A DNA stretch of 64,000 bases from Phycisphaerae bacterium (lineage in GTDB: Bacteria; Planctomycetota; Phycisphaerae; SM23-33), in assembly GCA_016782885.1 (NCBI GenBank), contig JADHXQ010000004.1, positions 29,848 to 93,847 of the forward strand, read 5' to 3'. The notes under the pieces are model-generated. The model made no database searches. It was not told where the DNA came from and worked only from the letters and a program-made list of their open reading frames with translations. Below, in pieces: positions 28,892 through 38,186 of the stretch (positions are counted from its first letter, which is position 1; every line of letters begins with the position of its first letter). The position numbers were made by a program, and so were the translations under genes.

Positions 28892-30562
28892 ATGACGCGG
28901 ATTATCACTACAAAATCACTTTCGTTCCGCGGGACCCGGTGTTTCGCCGGACTGCTGGTTATGCTTGTATCCGCCACCGCTTCGGCGCGGGACGAAACGC
29001 CGGCGGCACCGAACATGACGCTCGACGACGGAAAACAACTGGTGAATCTCGCGCGCAGCGGGATGGTCGAGTTCATCAAGTCGCGCACTCGGGCCGACAA
29101 GTACCCCATTCCACCGGCGATGAAGCACCTTACCACGCAATTCCGCCCCGCGAGCGTAACGCTGCGGAGTTCGGGCAAGCTCCTGGCCAGGAGTTTTCGG
29201 GCGGATACCAACGTCTGCCGCAGCGTTCTTTCTGCCGCCCTGGACGCTATGCGCAGCAGCAATCTGCCCGATCGCGTTACCCCGTCGCTGCTGGCGGCGA
29301 TGACTGTGGAAATCGAGGTCGCAGGACCGGCCAGGGCTGTATCCTCCAGAAAACTCGCTAGTTGCATAGTGCAGGGGCTTACCGGCGTGAAGGTCTCACG
29401 CGGGAAGTCCAAGGGATTCCTGCTGCCTTCGACCACCTGCCGACTCGGTCTCTCGGCGCAACAGACGCGTGCCTCGTGCCTGGCCCAATTGACCGACACC
29501 GCCGGCGGCAAGGCCCATGTGGAAACCTGGTCGATATTCGGTTCAAAGCATTATGTCGGTTATCCCGACGGAGCGGTGGTCCAGTTGTTCAGGGGCAAGA
29601 TTCTCGTCCCGCCGGAAGGACTCACCGACGAGGTCCTCTCCAGTGCCGCAGCCGCGGCCGGGCTGTTCCTGACAAGAGCCCAGGAGTCCAACGGAATGTA
29701 CAATATACCGAACCGCAAACCAGCGCTTCACGAACACCTCTACGCAACTTACGCCATGGCAAAACTCTCAAGGCGCGACAGCAGGAAACTCTTTTCGGTA
29801 AGCGTGAACCGCGCCCTGGCGTATGCAGCCAGGTTCGTGCTGGCGGATGACAAACAGGCCAGGGTCCTGGCCGGATCGTCCCGGGGGCGGACAACGGAAA
29901 GTCCGACCCGCGCAACAGCATGGCTGCTGCTTGCCCTCACCGAACTGCCGGTCGAGACCGCCAACAGGAAACTCGCGGAAAAACTCGCCGGGGCGTTGCG
30001 GCAGGATGTTGTTTCAGTGGTCGGGCCCGAGCACGGGCTTGCCACTCCGAGCCAACTGCTGGACTGGAGTGTGGCGCTGCTGGCGTTGCGTAGATTCCTG
30101 CCAAAAAACGAGAGCACCGCCAAACTCCTCGATCCGATGCGCAAGACAATGCGGGCCTGGTCAAAGAGCGGACAAAAGCTCAGCCCGTTGGTATTCCGCG
30201 GGACGGCGGCGATGGGCTCCCTGCCGAAATGGCGGCAGATAGACGATTCCGACCTGCCCGATCGGCGCGGCGGATTCATCTCGTCGCCGGCCGAACCGAC
30301 CACGCTGGATACCGCAATCGCGGCGGTATGCCTGTCCGAAGCCATTGAATCTGCGACGACAACCCAGGGCGCCAAAACCGCCATCAGCAAACAGATACTC
30401 CGGGCCAGGCGGTTCTGCTACCAGATGCTCTACAGGAGCCGGGAAGCCTATTGGACCGCCCAACCGGTGAAAATGATCGGCGCCCTTCGAATCTCCCCTG
30501 GTGCCTCAACAGTGGGCCTCGACGCCTGCGCCGCGGCAATCGAAGCGTTCCTGCTGAAGTAG
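28892..30562 (+). CDS. Exported protein with degenerate AMMECR1-like domain and helical toroid
   Basis: The signal peptide (RCFAGLLVMLVSATASA) is followed at about 45-205 by a segment that follows the AMMECR1 family pattern: a helix of small residues, then TPSLLAAMTVEIEVAGPARAV, then IVQGLTGVKVSRGKSKGFLLP. The hallmark LRGCIG motif is missing; SGKLLARSF occupies that place. Residues about 255-555 are regular helices like a prenyltransferase/terpenoid-cyclase toroid. AMMECR1 proteins are normally cytoplasmic, so export is odd. The start is uncertain: a GTG at 28871 overlaps the upstream stop (GTGA), and I prefer the ATG at 28892. Function unknown. Confidence 0.55.
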   Translation: MTRIITTKSLSFRGTRCFAGLLVMLVSATASARDETPAAPNMTLDDGKQLVNLARSGMVEFIKSRTRADKYPIPPAMKHLTTQFRPASVTLRSSGKLLARSFRADTNVCRSVLSAALDAMRSSNLPDRVTPSLLAAMTVEIEVAGPARAVSSRKLASCIVQGLTGVKVSRGKSKGFLLPSTTCRLGLSAQQTRASCLAQLTDTAGGKAHVETWSIFGSKHYVGYPDGAVVQLFRGKILVPPEGLTDEVLSSAAAAAGLFLTRAQESNGMYNIPNRKPALHEHLYATYAMAKLSRRDSRKLFSVSVNRALAYAARFVLADDKQARVLAGSSRGRTTESPTRATAWLLLALTELPVETANRKLAEKLAGALRQDVVSVVGPEHGLATPSQLLDWSVALLALRRFLPKNESTAKLLDPMRKTMRAWSKSGQKLSPLVFRGTAAMGSLPKWRQIDDSDLPDRRGGFISSPAEPTTLDTAIAAVCLSEAIESATTTQGAKTAISKQILRARRFCYQMLYRSREAYWTAQPVKMIGALRISPGASTVGLDACAAAIEAFLLK

Positions 30563-30716
30563 CTCATTTCCTCAATACCGTCAGGCATCGACTCCCGGCG
30601 CAACGCCCGAACGTCCAACATGCGCACTTCCTGCTTGACAGCGGCGTGGGTGTGACGCTAGTATCGCGCGGTCTGTATGTAATTCGACACCTTCAATCTG
30701 GAATGGATATATACCC

Positions 30717-31850
30717 ATGCAAATGATTGCCATGTTGCGAATCCCGGTGATAGCCCTCGTTCTCGGATCCCTGGCGATGTCCGGTACACATGCGGCCGAA
30801 CCGGAACCGATCCAGATTTCCTCCGCCAACCTTAAGGGCGGTCTGGTCAAGAAGGACATCGCCCAGATTCAGTTGCACACCAAATACTGGGTGGCAGAGT
30901 TGGCCGCAGCCAAGACGGCGGGAGGCGTGTACCGGGCCCGAGAGGGAATACTGGCCGACTACGGCAAGTACGCAACGAGTCTTCGCTACCAGGTGGAGTT
31001 CGCCCGCAGCGCGGCTGCTGTCATTACCCGCGCGATGGGGAAACTGACCGCCAATGACCCGTTGGTACCCGTAAAAGAGATCAATTGCGCAATTGTGATC
31101 TCCAAAATGCCGCAACTGACAGCCGTTACCGCGATCGACGCGATGGTCGGGAGTACGAATCCAGGCGTGCGATTTCTCGCATGGAAGGGCTATGAAGGAA
31201 TTCGCAAACAAGTTATACGCAAGGGCGGAAAGGTCTCCAATACGCTTTTTGCTACACTGACAAAACACGCCGCAACCGAACCGAGTCCCCTCGTCGCCAT
31301 GGTAATTATCGATGTTCTGCATATCAAGAAATCGGATTTGACCGCCAAACCGTTTACAAAAGCGTTCGATCGCAGTTTCAACACGTTGGTTGGAATGCTG
31401 AAAACCTGCTGCGACCGTTTGGCCGATGGTGACGCGGCATGGGCTCGCCCCTGCATCGCCGCGATACCGGTCCTGTTGGACGCCGCTGAGTTCTACAAAC
31501 CCGACAACAAGAAGAGCACGCTGATTATCCAGCAGTTGGTGAATATCGCTCAGGCGGCGGCAAAGGCGTTTGCAGCCACCGATGGTACGGGCAACGGCGC
31601 CTTCCATTGCGCCCCACTGCTGCTGAAGGTCGAACCGGCAATCGGATCACTCACCAAAGACAGCGGCAGGGAAATCCGCAATCCACTGCTCGACAGGAAA
31701 ATGAGCCCCAAGGAGAAATCCTCCGCGGTTCGCCGCGGCGTACTCGAATGGATCGCCAGGCTGGATGAATTGGGTATCAAGAAGCCCGTATTCACGCCGA
31801 TAAAACCGCCGGCGCCGACTACGCAACCGGCTGCCAAGACCTCGGTCTGA
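30717..31850 (+). CDS. Exported alpha-helical protein of unknown function
   Basis: A 377-residue protein with a clear signal peptide (VIALVLGSLAMSGTHA). The mature part is almost wholly helical with repeated 30-40 residue units, resembling HEAT-like repeats, and ends in a proline/threonine tail (PPAPTTQPAAKT). No catalytic motif was recognised. It stands 51 bases before the first binding-protein gene of the ABC operon and may be its first gene. A Met at 30732 would make the signal peptide shorter and is an equal alternative start. Confidence 0.55.
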   Translation: MQMIAMLRIPVIALVLGSLAMSGTHAAEPEPIQISSANLKGGLVKKDIAQIQLHTKYWVAELAAAKTAGGVYRAREGILADYGKYATSLRYQVEFARSAAAVITRAMGKLTANDPLVPVKEINCAIVISKMPQLTAVTAIDAMVGSTNPGVRFLAWKGYEGIRKQVIRKGGKVSNTLFATLTKHAATEPSPLVAMVIIDVLHIKKSDLTAKPFTKAFDRSFNTLVGMLKTCCDRLADGDAAWARPCIAAIPVLLDAAEFYKPDNKKSTLIIQQLVNIAQAAAKAFAATDGTGNGAFHCAPLLLKVEPAIGSLTKDSGREIRNPLLDRKMSPKEKSSAVRRGVLEWIARLDELGIKKPVFTPIKPPAPTTQPAAKTSV

Positions 31851-31900
31851 CACCGAAGTTTTCCCGGTCCGGCCAGACCGCAGTCCAACCGGTAAACGCC

Positions 31901-33811
31901 ATGAAGTGGTTCTACATCACTGCCTTGACAGCCGCCGCCGCACTGGCGGCCGCTCCGTTCTGGCTGCTGGAAGAAGAGGACGCGTCACGGTTTGAAGGCA
32001 AGATCGTTGAATACACCACCTATTCGGCCAAGATAGACTCGATAGATCCCGCAACCTGCGGTAACACCCCGTCGGCGCAGATACAGGGCGGATTCTACGA
32101 AGGGCTCTACACCTACCATTACCTCAAGCGCCCGCTTGAAGTAATTCCGGGCCTGGCTGAATCGATGCCCGAGATATCCGCCGACGGCCTGACCTACACG
32201 GTCAAACTCAAGAAGGACGTGAAATACTTTCGCAATCCGTGCTTCGGCAGGGAATCGGGCCCAGAGCACAAGTACAAGACCCGCACGGTGACGGCCGACG
32301 ATGTCGTCCTGGCGTACAAGCGTGTGGGGGATTTCCACGTGAACACGAGGTTGTCGCTGGCGTTCCTCCAGGGCAAGATCCTGGGTATGGACGAGTACCG
32401 CCGCAAGACCCGCAGCTACGCACCTGGCGACTTTTCGCGATACGAAGAAGAGGACCTGCCCGGCGTGGTGGCGCTGGACGAGCACACCGTCCAGTTCAAG
32501 CTCAACGGGGTTTTTCCGCAACTGATGTACGTTCTGGCGATGCAGTTCTACGCCCCGATACCCCACGAAGTGATCTCGTACCATCTGGCCACGAAGGACG
32601 ACGGTGAAGGCGGACGCATACCGATCCCCGTCAATGACAGGACCACGGAGATCCGTATGCCCTCCGAGGCAGTAGGAACCGGAGCGTACATGATGACCAA
32701 GTGGGTGCGGGGCAGCAGGATCGTCATGGAGCGTAATCCCGATTTCCGCGATTCGTACTATCCGTCCGAAGGCGCTCCCGGCGATCGGGAACGAGGGCTG
32801 CTGGAAGACGCGGGCAAGAAATTACCGTTCGTGGACGTCAGGGACCTGCGGTGCGTTCTGGAGCCGAACCCCGACTGGATGCTGTTCCTTACCAAACAGA
32901 AGGACTGGGCGTTGATACCTACAAGGGTCTTCCAGACGGTAATATCGCCGTCGACCGAACTTTTGGAAACCTGGCAGAAGCAGGGCATCCGCCTGCTGAA
33001 ATACCCCCATCCGGGAATATGGTGGATAGCCTTCAACCTGGCGGATGACGTGGTGGGTAAATCCAAGTCCCTGCGCCAGGGAATGTATCTGGCTTTCGAC
33101 GTGGAGAAGTTCATCAAAGTTGTCTGGAACGGCCGGGGTAAGCGCGGTTTGAACATAATACCCAGCATGTTCAAAGGTCACAAGGAGGCCGGGCGCGGAC
33201 CGTACGCGCACGTGGATATCGAAGCCGCAAAAAAGAAAATCGCACAGGCCAAGGAAGAACTCGCCGCCGCCGGCGTAATCAAGAGCGGCGATAACATCCC
33301 GGTTATCACCATTGATTTCGGGAAGCGGGACGAGCAGACCCACCGAATCGCCGAATTCATGATGGGCGAGTTCCGCAAGATCGGGATCACCATCAAAGCC
33401 GAACTCAACGACTATCCGACACTGTTGGGAAAGATAAACAACAAGCGGTATCAGACGTGTATGCTGGGGTGGTACGCCGACTACCCCGACGCCGAAAACT
33501 TCCTCCAGAACTTCTACTCGCCGAATATCGACCGGAACACCAATTACTTCAGCTACGAGAACGAAGAGTTCGATCGCCTGTTCGAAGAGGCCGGAAAGCA
33601 CCCCAATATCGCCGACCGAGTACCTCTATACGCCAGGATGGCGCAGATGATCTCCGAAGATGTCCCTGTCATTCTGCTGTACGAACCTGTAATATATACG
33701 CTACTCATGCCATGGACACACAACTACAAGACGCATCCGGTCGACTTCGGTGTGGCCAAGTACATGCGAATAGACGTTGCGGCACGCGTCCGGACCGGAG
33801 GACGCGGATGA
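31901..33811 (+). CDS. Family 5 extracellular solute-binding protein (copy 1)
   Basis: A 636-residue ABC-transporter binding protein of the oligopeptide/dipeptide type. One hydrophobic N-terminal helix (MKWFYITALTAAAALAAAPFWLL) anchors or exports it. The family pattern is clear: FYEGLYTYHYLKRPLEVIPGLAE, then ADGLTYTVKLKKDVKYF, VGTGAYMM, and the C-terminal LYARMAQMISEDVPVILLYEP. The next gene is a close paralogue, so this is a tandem duplication. Ligands may be peptides, oligosaccharides or siderophores, since family 5 covers all of them; none can be read here. Confidence 0.9.
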   Translation: MKWFYITALTAAAALAAAPFWLLEEEDASRFEGKIVEYTTYSAKIDSIDPATCGNTPSAQIQGGFYEGLYTYHYLKRPLEVIPGLAESMPEISADGLTYTVKLKKDVKYFRNPCFGRESGPEHKYKTRTVTADDVVLAYKRVGDFHVNTRLSLAFLQGKILGMDEYRRKTRSYAPGDFSRYEEEDLPGVVALDEHTVQFKLNGVFPQLMYVLAMQFYAPIPHEVISYHLATKDDGEGGRIPIPVNDRTTEIRMPSEAVGTGAYMMTKWVRGSRIVMERNPDFRDSYYPSEGAPGDRERGLLEDAGKKLPFVDVRDLRCVLEPNPDWMLFLTKQKDWALIPTRVFQTVISPSTELLETWQKQGIRLLKYPHPGIWWIAFNLADDVVGKSKSLRQGMYLAFDVEKFIKVVWNGRGKRGLNIIPSMFKGHKEAGRGPYAHVDIEAAKKKIAQAKEELAAAGVIKSGDNIPVITIDFGKRDEQTHRIAEFMMGEFRKIGITIKAELNDYPTLLGKINNKRYQTCMLGWYADYPDAENFLQNFYSPNIDRNTNYFSYENEEFDRLFEEAGKHPNIADRVPLYARMAQMISEDVPVILLYEPVIYTLLMPWTHNYKTHPVDFGVAKYMRIDVAARVRTGGRG

Positions 33812-33851
33812 TGACCGGTATATTCAAAAGACCCGCAATCGGTGAAGTACT

Positions 33852-35759
33852 ATGAAGTGGTTTTATATCATTGCCCTGATGGTGACGCTCGGATTGGCCA
33901 GCGCGCCGTTCTGGCTCCTGAAGGCCGAAGACACATCACGATTTGAAGGCAAGATAGTCCAATACAACATCTATCCCTCCAAGGTCAATTCGATAGATGC
34001 GGTGACCTGCGGGGACACTACGTCGGCTGCGATACAGGGTAATTTTTACGAAGGTCTCTACACCTACCATTACCTCAAACGCCCGATGGAAGTGATCCCC
34101 GATCTGGCCGACGGAATGCCCGAAATATCCGCCGACGGACTGATGTATACCGTCAAAATCAAGAAAGACGTCAAGTATTTCCGCAATCCCTGCTTCGGCA
34201 AGGAATCCGACAGGCGGTACAAGAATCGTACGGTGACCGCCGACGATTTCGTTTTGGCCTTCAAACGCGTGGGCGACTATCACATCAACACGAGATTGTC
34301 GCTGGCGTTCGTTCAAGACAAGCTTCTGGGCATGGAGGAGTACCACCGCAAAACGCGCAACTACGCACCGGGCGATTTCTCGCGATACGAGAAGGAAGAC
34401 CTTCCCGGCGTGGTGGCGGTGGACGAACACACGATCCAGTTCAAACTGGCCAAACCCTTCCCCCAGTTGCTCTACGTGCTGGCGATGCAATGCTATGCAC
34501 CGATACCGCGAGAAGTTATTTCGTATCATCTGGCCACGAAAGACGACGGTAAAGGCGGTCGGATACCGATCCCCATCAAGGAGCGCAGTAGTACGGAGAT
34601 CCGCACGCCCGAGGCCGTGGTCGGTACGGGAGCATTCATGCTGACCGAGTGGGTGCGCGGCAGCAAGATCGTCGTGGAGCGCCATCCGGAGTACCGCGAG
34701 GTGCGCTATCCATCCGAGGGCGCCCCCGGCGACCGCGAAATGGGCCTGCTGGAAGATGCCGGTAAGAGGCTCCCGTTCGTCGACGCCAAGCACATGACCT
34801 GCGTAACGGAGCCCAATCCGCAATGGATGCTCTTTCTGACAAAACAGCGCGACTACGCGTTGATACCGCCACAGGTGTTCCAGACCGTAATATCACCGTC
34901 CCATGAACTTCTCGATGCATGGGGCAAGCAGGGCATCTCCCTGCGCAAGGACCCCTACCCTGCTATCTACTGGATAGCATTCAACATGGAAGACAAGATC
35001 GTGGGCGCCTCGAAAAGTCTGCGCCAGGGACTTTATCTTTCGTTCGACGTCGAAGAGTACATCAAAACCGTCTGGAACGGGCGGGGTAAGCGCGGGCTGA
35101 ACATTATTCCCAGCACGTTCAAGGGACACAAAGAAGCCGGTCGCGGACCATACGCGCACGTGGATATCGAAACCGCAAAAAAGAAGATCGCCCAAGCCAA
35201 GGAAGAACTCGCCGCCGCCGGCGTGATCGGACCCGGTGAAGATATCCCAACTATCACTCTCGACCTGGGCGGACGAGATGAACTGGTGCGTCGGATAGCC
35301 CAATTCATCAAGGGCGAGTTCCGCAAGGTCGGAGTCAGGGTCAAGATCGAACTGAACGACTGGCCGACGCTCCTGGGCAAGATCAACAATAAGCGGTTCC
35401 AGACATGCACGCTTGGATGGCACGCCGACTACCCTGACGCTGAAAACTTCCTCCAGAATTTCTACTCTCCGAATATCGACCTGAACACCAACTACGTCAG
35501 CTATATCAACAAGGAGTTCGACCGCCTGTTTGAAGAGTCCAGCAAGCACCCAAACGTCAAAGATCGCGTGCCCATCTACGCACAGATGGCCCAGATGATC
35601 TCCGAGGACGTCCCGGTGATATTGCTGGCCGAACCGGTAACGTACGTGCTGCTGAGACCATGGACGCATAACTTCAAGTACCACCCGATCGCTTACGGAC
35701 TCGGCAGGTATACACGGATAGACCTCGACGCACGCGTCAAAGCCGGAGGACGCAAATGA
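33852..35759 (+). CDS. Family 5 extracellular solute-binding protein (copy 2)
   Basis: A 635-residue paralogue of the gene before it, aligned over the whole length with a shared FEGKIV start and DFSRYE-EDLPGVVA segment. Differences spread through the ligand lobes (for example at CGDTTSAAIQG compared with CGNTPSAQIQG) point to divergence after duplication, perhaps with different ligands. Its TGA overlaps the ATG of the first permease by four bases, so the pair is translationally coupled to the transporter. The 40-base gap before it carries no obvious promoter. Confidence 0.9.
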   Translation: MKWFYIIALMVTLGLASAPFWLLKAEDTSRFEGKIVQYNIYPSKVNSIDAVTCGDTTSAAIQGNFYEGLYTYHYLKRPMEVIPDLADGMPEISADGLMYTVKIKKDVKYFRNPCFGKESDRRYKNRTVTADDFVLAFKRVGDYHINTRLSLAFVQDKLLGMEEYHRKTRNYAPGDFSRYEKEDLPGVVAVDEHTIQFKLAKPFPQLLYVLAMQCYAPIPREVISYHLATKDDGKGGRIPIPIKERSSTEIRTPEAVVGTGAFMLTEWVRGSKIVVERHPEYREVRYPSEGAPGDREMGLLEDAGKRLPFVDAKHMTCVTEPNPQWMLFLTKQRDYALIPPQVFQTVISPSHELLDAWGKQGISLRKDPYPAIYWIAFNMEDKIVGASKSLRQGLYLSFDVEEYIKTVWNGRGKRGLNIIPSTFKGHKEAGRGPYAHVDIETAKKKIAQAKEELAAAGVIGPGEDIPTITLDLGGRDELVRRIAQFIKGEFRKVGVRVKIELNDWPTLLGKINNKRFQTCTLGWHADYPDAENFLQNFYSPNIDLNTNYVSYINKEFDRLFEESSKHPNVKDRVPIYAQMAQMISEDVPVILLAEPVTYVLLRPWTHNFKYHPIAYGLGRYTRIDLDARVKAGGRK

Positions 35760-37201
35760 TAGCGTATATCCTCCGCAGAATTGGATGGAGCGTGCTGACG
35801 GTATTCGGCGTCATGCTGATCACGTTCGTATTGTTCCGCGCCATGCCCGGAGATATCGCCGCCGCTCACGTCGGGCAGAAAGCACGCCAGCAGGACCGCG
35901 CCGAGTGGCTCAACAGGCACGGATACGACCGCCCGACGCTGATAAACCGGCACCGCCGCCTCCTCGTCGTCGACAACACGACCGGGAACAAACCCCTGGG
36001 CGCCGATGATGACAAGGCCAAAGGTTCAAAGGCCGCCGACGCTCTGGCGCTGTTCGGTGAGAAGCCCGAGGCTGAAGAGGGCAAGAAAACAGAAATCGTC
36101 AGGCTCCTGGGACGATTCATCTATAAACTGGACACAACGACCCCGCTGGCCGAACTCACCAAGGGGCATCCACTGGCCAAGGTGCTCAAGCAGCCCAAGC
36201 CAACGTCGCAACCGGCGACCAAACCGACGACTCAACCGACGACCAAACCGACGCCGGCGCCGGTCAACGGTCCGGGAATCATATTTACGCTGCGTGACGG
36301 GACGAAACTCCCGGTCGATCTGGCGGCGCTCTCGACGGTTGCCAAAGGCAAGTTCCTTCCGCGACCCGACGCCACGTGCGGCGATCTTATAGACCTGATA
36401 AACAATCACCCTGACAATAAGGGAAGAATCACCGCGGGCATCACCGAATGGGGCTTTACCAACCTGTTTGATTCGCAGTTCACCGACCACATGGTCAAGT
36501 CCGTGACGTTCGATGCTCGCAGCTTGATTATCAAAAAGAAGCTCACCGAGATTATCCGCGATCGCGCTCCTGCCAGCCTCGCGCTGACGATTCCGGCGAT
36601 GGCGGCCGGTTGGATTCTCGCGCTGATCATTTCATCGTTCGTGGCATACTACCGGGGTACGATCCTCGACAAGACCGGAGTGTTCCTCAGCGTTCTGGGG
36701 ATGTGTATACCGTTCCTGGCTTTCATGATTTACGGGCAGTGGCTGATGTTCACCATTGCACCGACGCGTGCTTACGGGCTGGCATACCGCAGCAATGTTT
36801 ACGTGCCGATTGCAATCATGGTCATCGCCGGGCTTGGTGGGAGCGTTCGGTTCTACCGGACGGTGATTCTCGACCAGGTCCACCAAGACTACGTTCGCAC
36901 CGCACGCGCCAAAGGCGCGTCGCTTCCCGCGGTGTTGTTCAAGCACGTCCTGAAGAACTGCATGCTCCCGATTCTGACCAACCTTATTCTGGCGCTGCCC
37001 TTCCTGATTATGGGCAGTCTGCTGGTTGAAACGTACTTCGGAATACCCGGACTGGGCGACCTGCTCCTGACGAGCATCAACGGACGCGACGAACCGGTAG
37101 TCAACGCAATGGTATTCCTGATGGCCATCATCTATACCACCGGCGTGATGCTTGCCGACATCAGCTACGCGGTATTCGACCCGAGGATCCGCCTGACATA
37201 A
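35756..37201 (+). CDS. DppB/OppB-like ABC permease with large loop insertion
   Basis: A 481-residue inner-membrane permease; DppB relatives have about 310-340 residues. The extra length is one block between the first and second membrane helices (roughly residues 45-260). It is acidic and includes a Pro-Thr-rich tract (QPATKPTTQPTTKPTP) encoded by a short tandem DNA repeat at about 36202-36265. The permease core has six helices and the EAA-like loop DYVRTARAKGASLPAVLFKHVLKN. The insert is predicted to be extracytoplasmic and may contact the binding proteins. Confidence 0.85.
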   Translation: MIAYILRRIGWSVLTVFGVMLITFVLFRAMPGDIAAAHVGQKARQQDRAEWLNRHGYDRPTLINRHRRLLVVDNTTGNKPLGADDDKAKGSKAADALALFGEKPEAEEGKKTEIVRLLGRFIYKLDTTTPLAELTKGHPLAKVLKQPKPTSQPATKPTTQPTTKPTPAPVNGPGIIFTLRDGTKLPVDLAALSTVAKGKFLPRPDATCGDLIDLINNHPDNKGRITAGITEWGFTNLFDSQFTDHMVKSVTFDARSLIIKKKLTEIIRDRAPASLALTIPAMAAGWILALIISSFVAYYRGTILDKTGVFLSVLGMCIPFLAFMIYGQWLMFTIAPTRAYGLAYRSNVYVPIAIMVIAGLGGSVRFYRTVILDQVHQDYVRTARAKGASLPAVLFKHVLKNCMLPILTNLILALPFLIMGSLLVETYFGIPGLGDLLLTSINGRDEPVVNAMVFLMAIIYTTGVMLADISYAVFDPRIRLT

Positions 37202-37205
37202 CGCC

Positions 37206-38186
37206 ATGACCCCCGAACACACAACACTACCGCCCCAACAGGCCGACGGCGGCGACCACCTCGTCTCCGGGCGAAGTCTCTGGGGCGACGCCCGCAGAAG
37301 GATCATGCGCGACCCCTGGGCCATGATCTGCCTGGGCATAATCGTTCTGTACGCCCTGATAGCTATCGGCGGCGTGTGCTATGAACTCGCGGCTGAGCAC
37401 TATGATGATGTGCCCGCATTTGAAGAGACATCCGACTACGATAACACCAATCGGCATCCCTCTCTCGAATCGCCGCGCTTCTACCTGGGCACGGACTGGG
37501 CGGGCAAGAGCGTGCTGTACAAAACGCTTCTGGGCGTAAAAGTCTCCCTGACGGTCGGCTTTATGGCCAACATCGTCGCTATCCCGCTGGGGGTTATTCT
37601 CGGAGCCATTGCAGGGTTCTACGGTAAGTGGATCGACACTTTGATCGTATGGTTGTTCTCCACGCTGGCAAGCATACCGGGAATAATGCTGCTGATTGCA
37701 CTGCGATACGCTTTCGAGGAGATCCCGCCGATCTTCGGAATCATAGACCTCGCGGGCGTCCCCGGGGTATGTGTCGCACTGGGCGTGGTCTCGTGGATCG
37801 GAACCTGCCGCCTGGTTCGCGCTGAAGTCATGAAGATCCGCGAACTGGACTACGTGATAGCCGCCCGCGCCATCGGAACGCCCAAGTTTATTATCATGCT
37901 TCGCCACGTGATCCCCAACGTGCTGCACCTGGCGATTATCAACTTCTCGCTGGGCTTCGTCTGGGCGGTCAAGTCCGAAGTAATATTGAGCTACCTCGGT
38001 CTGGGCGTACCGGTCGGCGTGCCGAGTTGGGGCAACATGATAAACGCCGCCCGAACCGACCTGTTCATGGGGCGATGGTGGGAGCTTACCGCCGCGGTCG
38101 GCGCGATGTTCTTCCTCGTCCTGGCGCTGAATATCTTCGGCGACCGCCTCAGAGACTCACTGGATCCGAAACTGCGAAACGTATGA
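37206..38186 (+). CDS. DppC/OppC-like ABC permease
   Basis: A 326-residue permease of normal family length. The N-terminal cytoplasmic stretch leads to a first helix (WAMICLGIIVLYALIAIGGV), a periplasmic loop with FYLGTDWAGKS, and the EAA loop DYVIAARAIGTPKFIIMLRHV. LSYLGLGVPVGVPSWGNM near the C-terminus is typical. It follows the DppB-like gene by four bases and overlaps the ATPase gene start (ATGA). Confidence 0.93.
   Translation: MTPEHTTLPPQQADGGDHLVSGRSLWGDARRRIMRDPWAMICLGIIVLYALIAIGGVCYELAAEHYDDVPAFEETSDYDNTNRHPSLESPRFYLGTDWAGKSVLYKTLLGVKVSLTVGFMANIVAIPLGVILGAIAGFYGKWIDTLIVWLFSTLASIPGIMLLIALRYAFEEIPPIFGIIDLAGVPGVCVALGVVSWIGTCRLVRAEVMKIRELDYVIAARAIGTPKFIIMLRHVIPNVLHLAIINFSLGFVWAVKSEVILSYLGLGVPVGVPSWGNMINAARTDLFMGRWWELTAAVGAMFFLVLALNIFGDRLRDSLDPKLRNV

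Noticed and set aside
36202..36265. Repetitive DNA in the permease gene as a mobile or regulatory repeat
   Set aside because: It is in frame and encodes a Pro-Thr linker, so protein-level explanation suffices.
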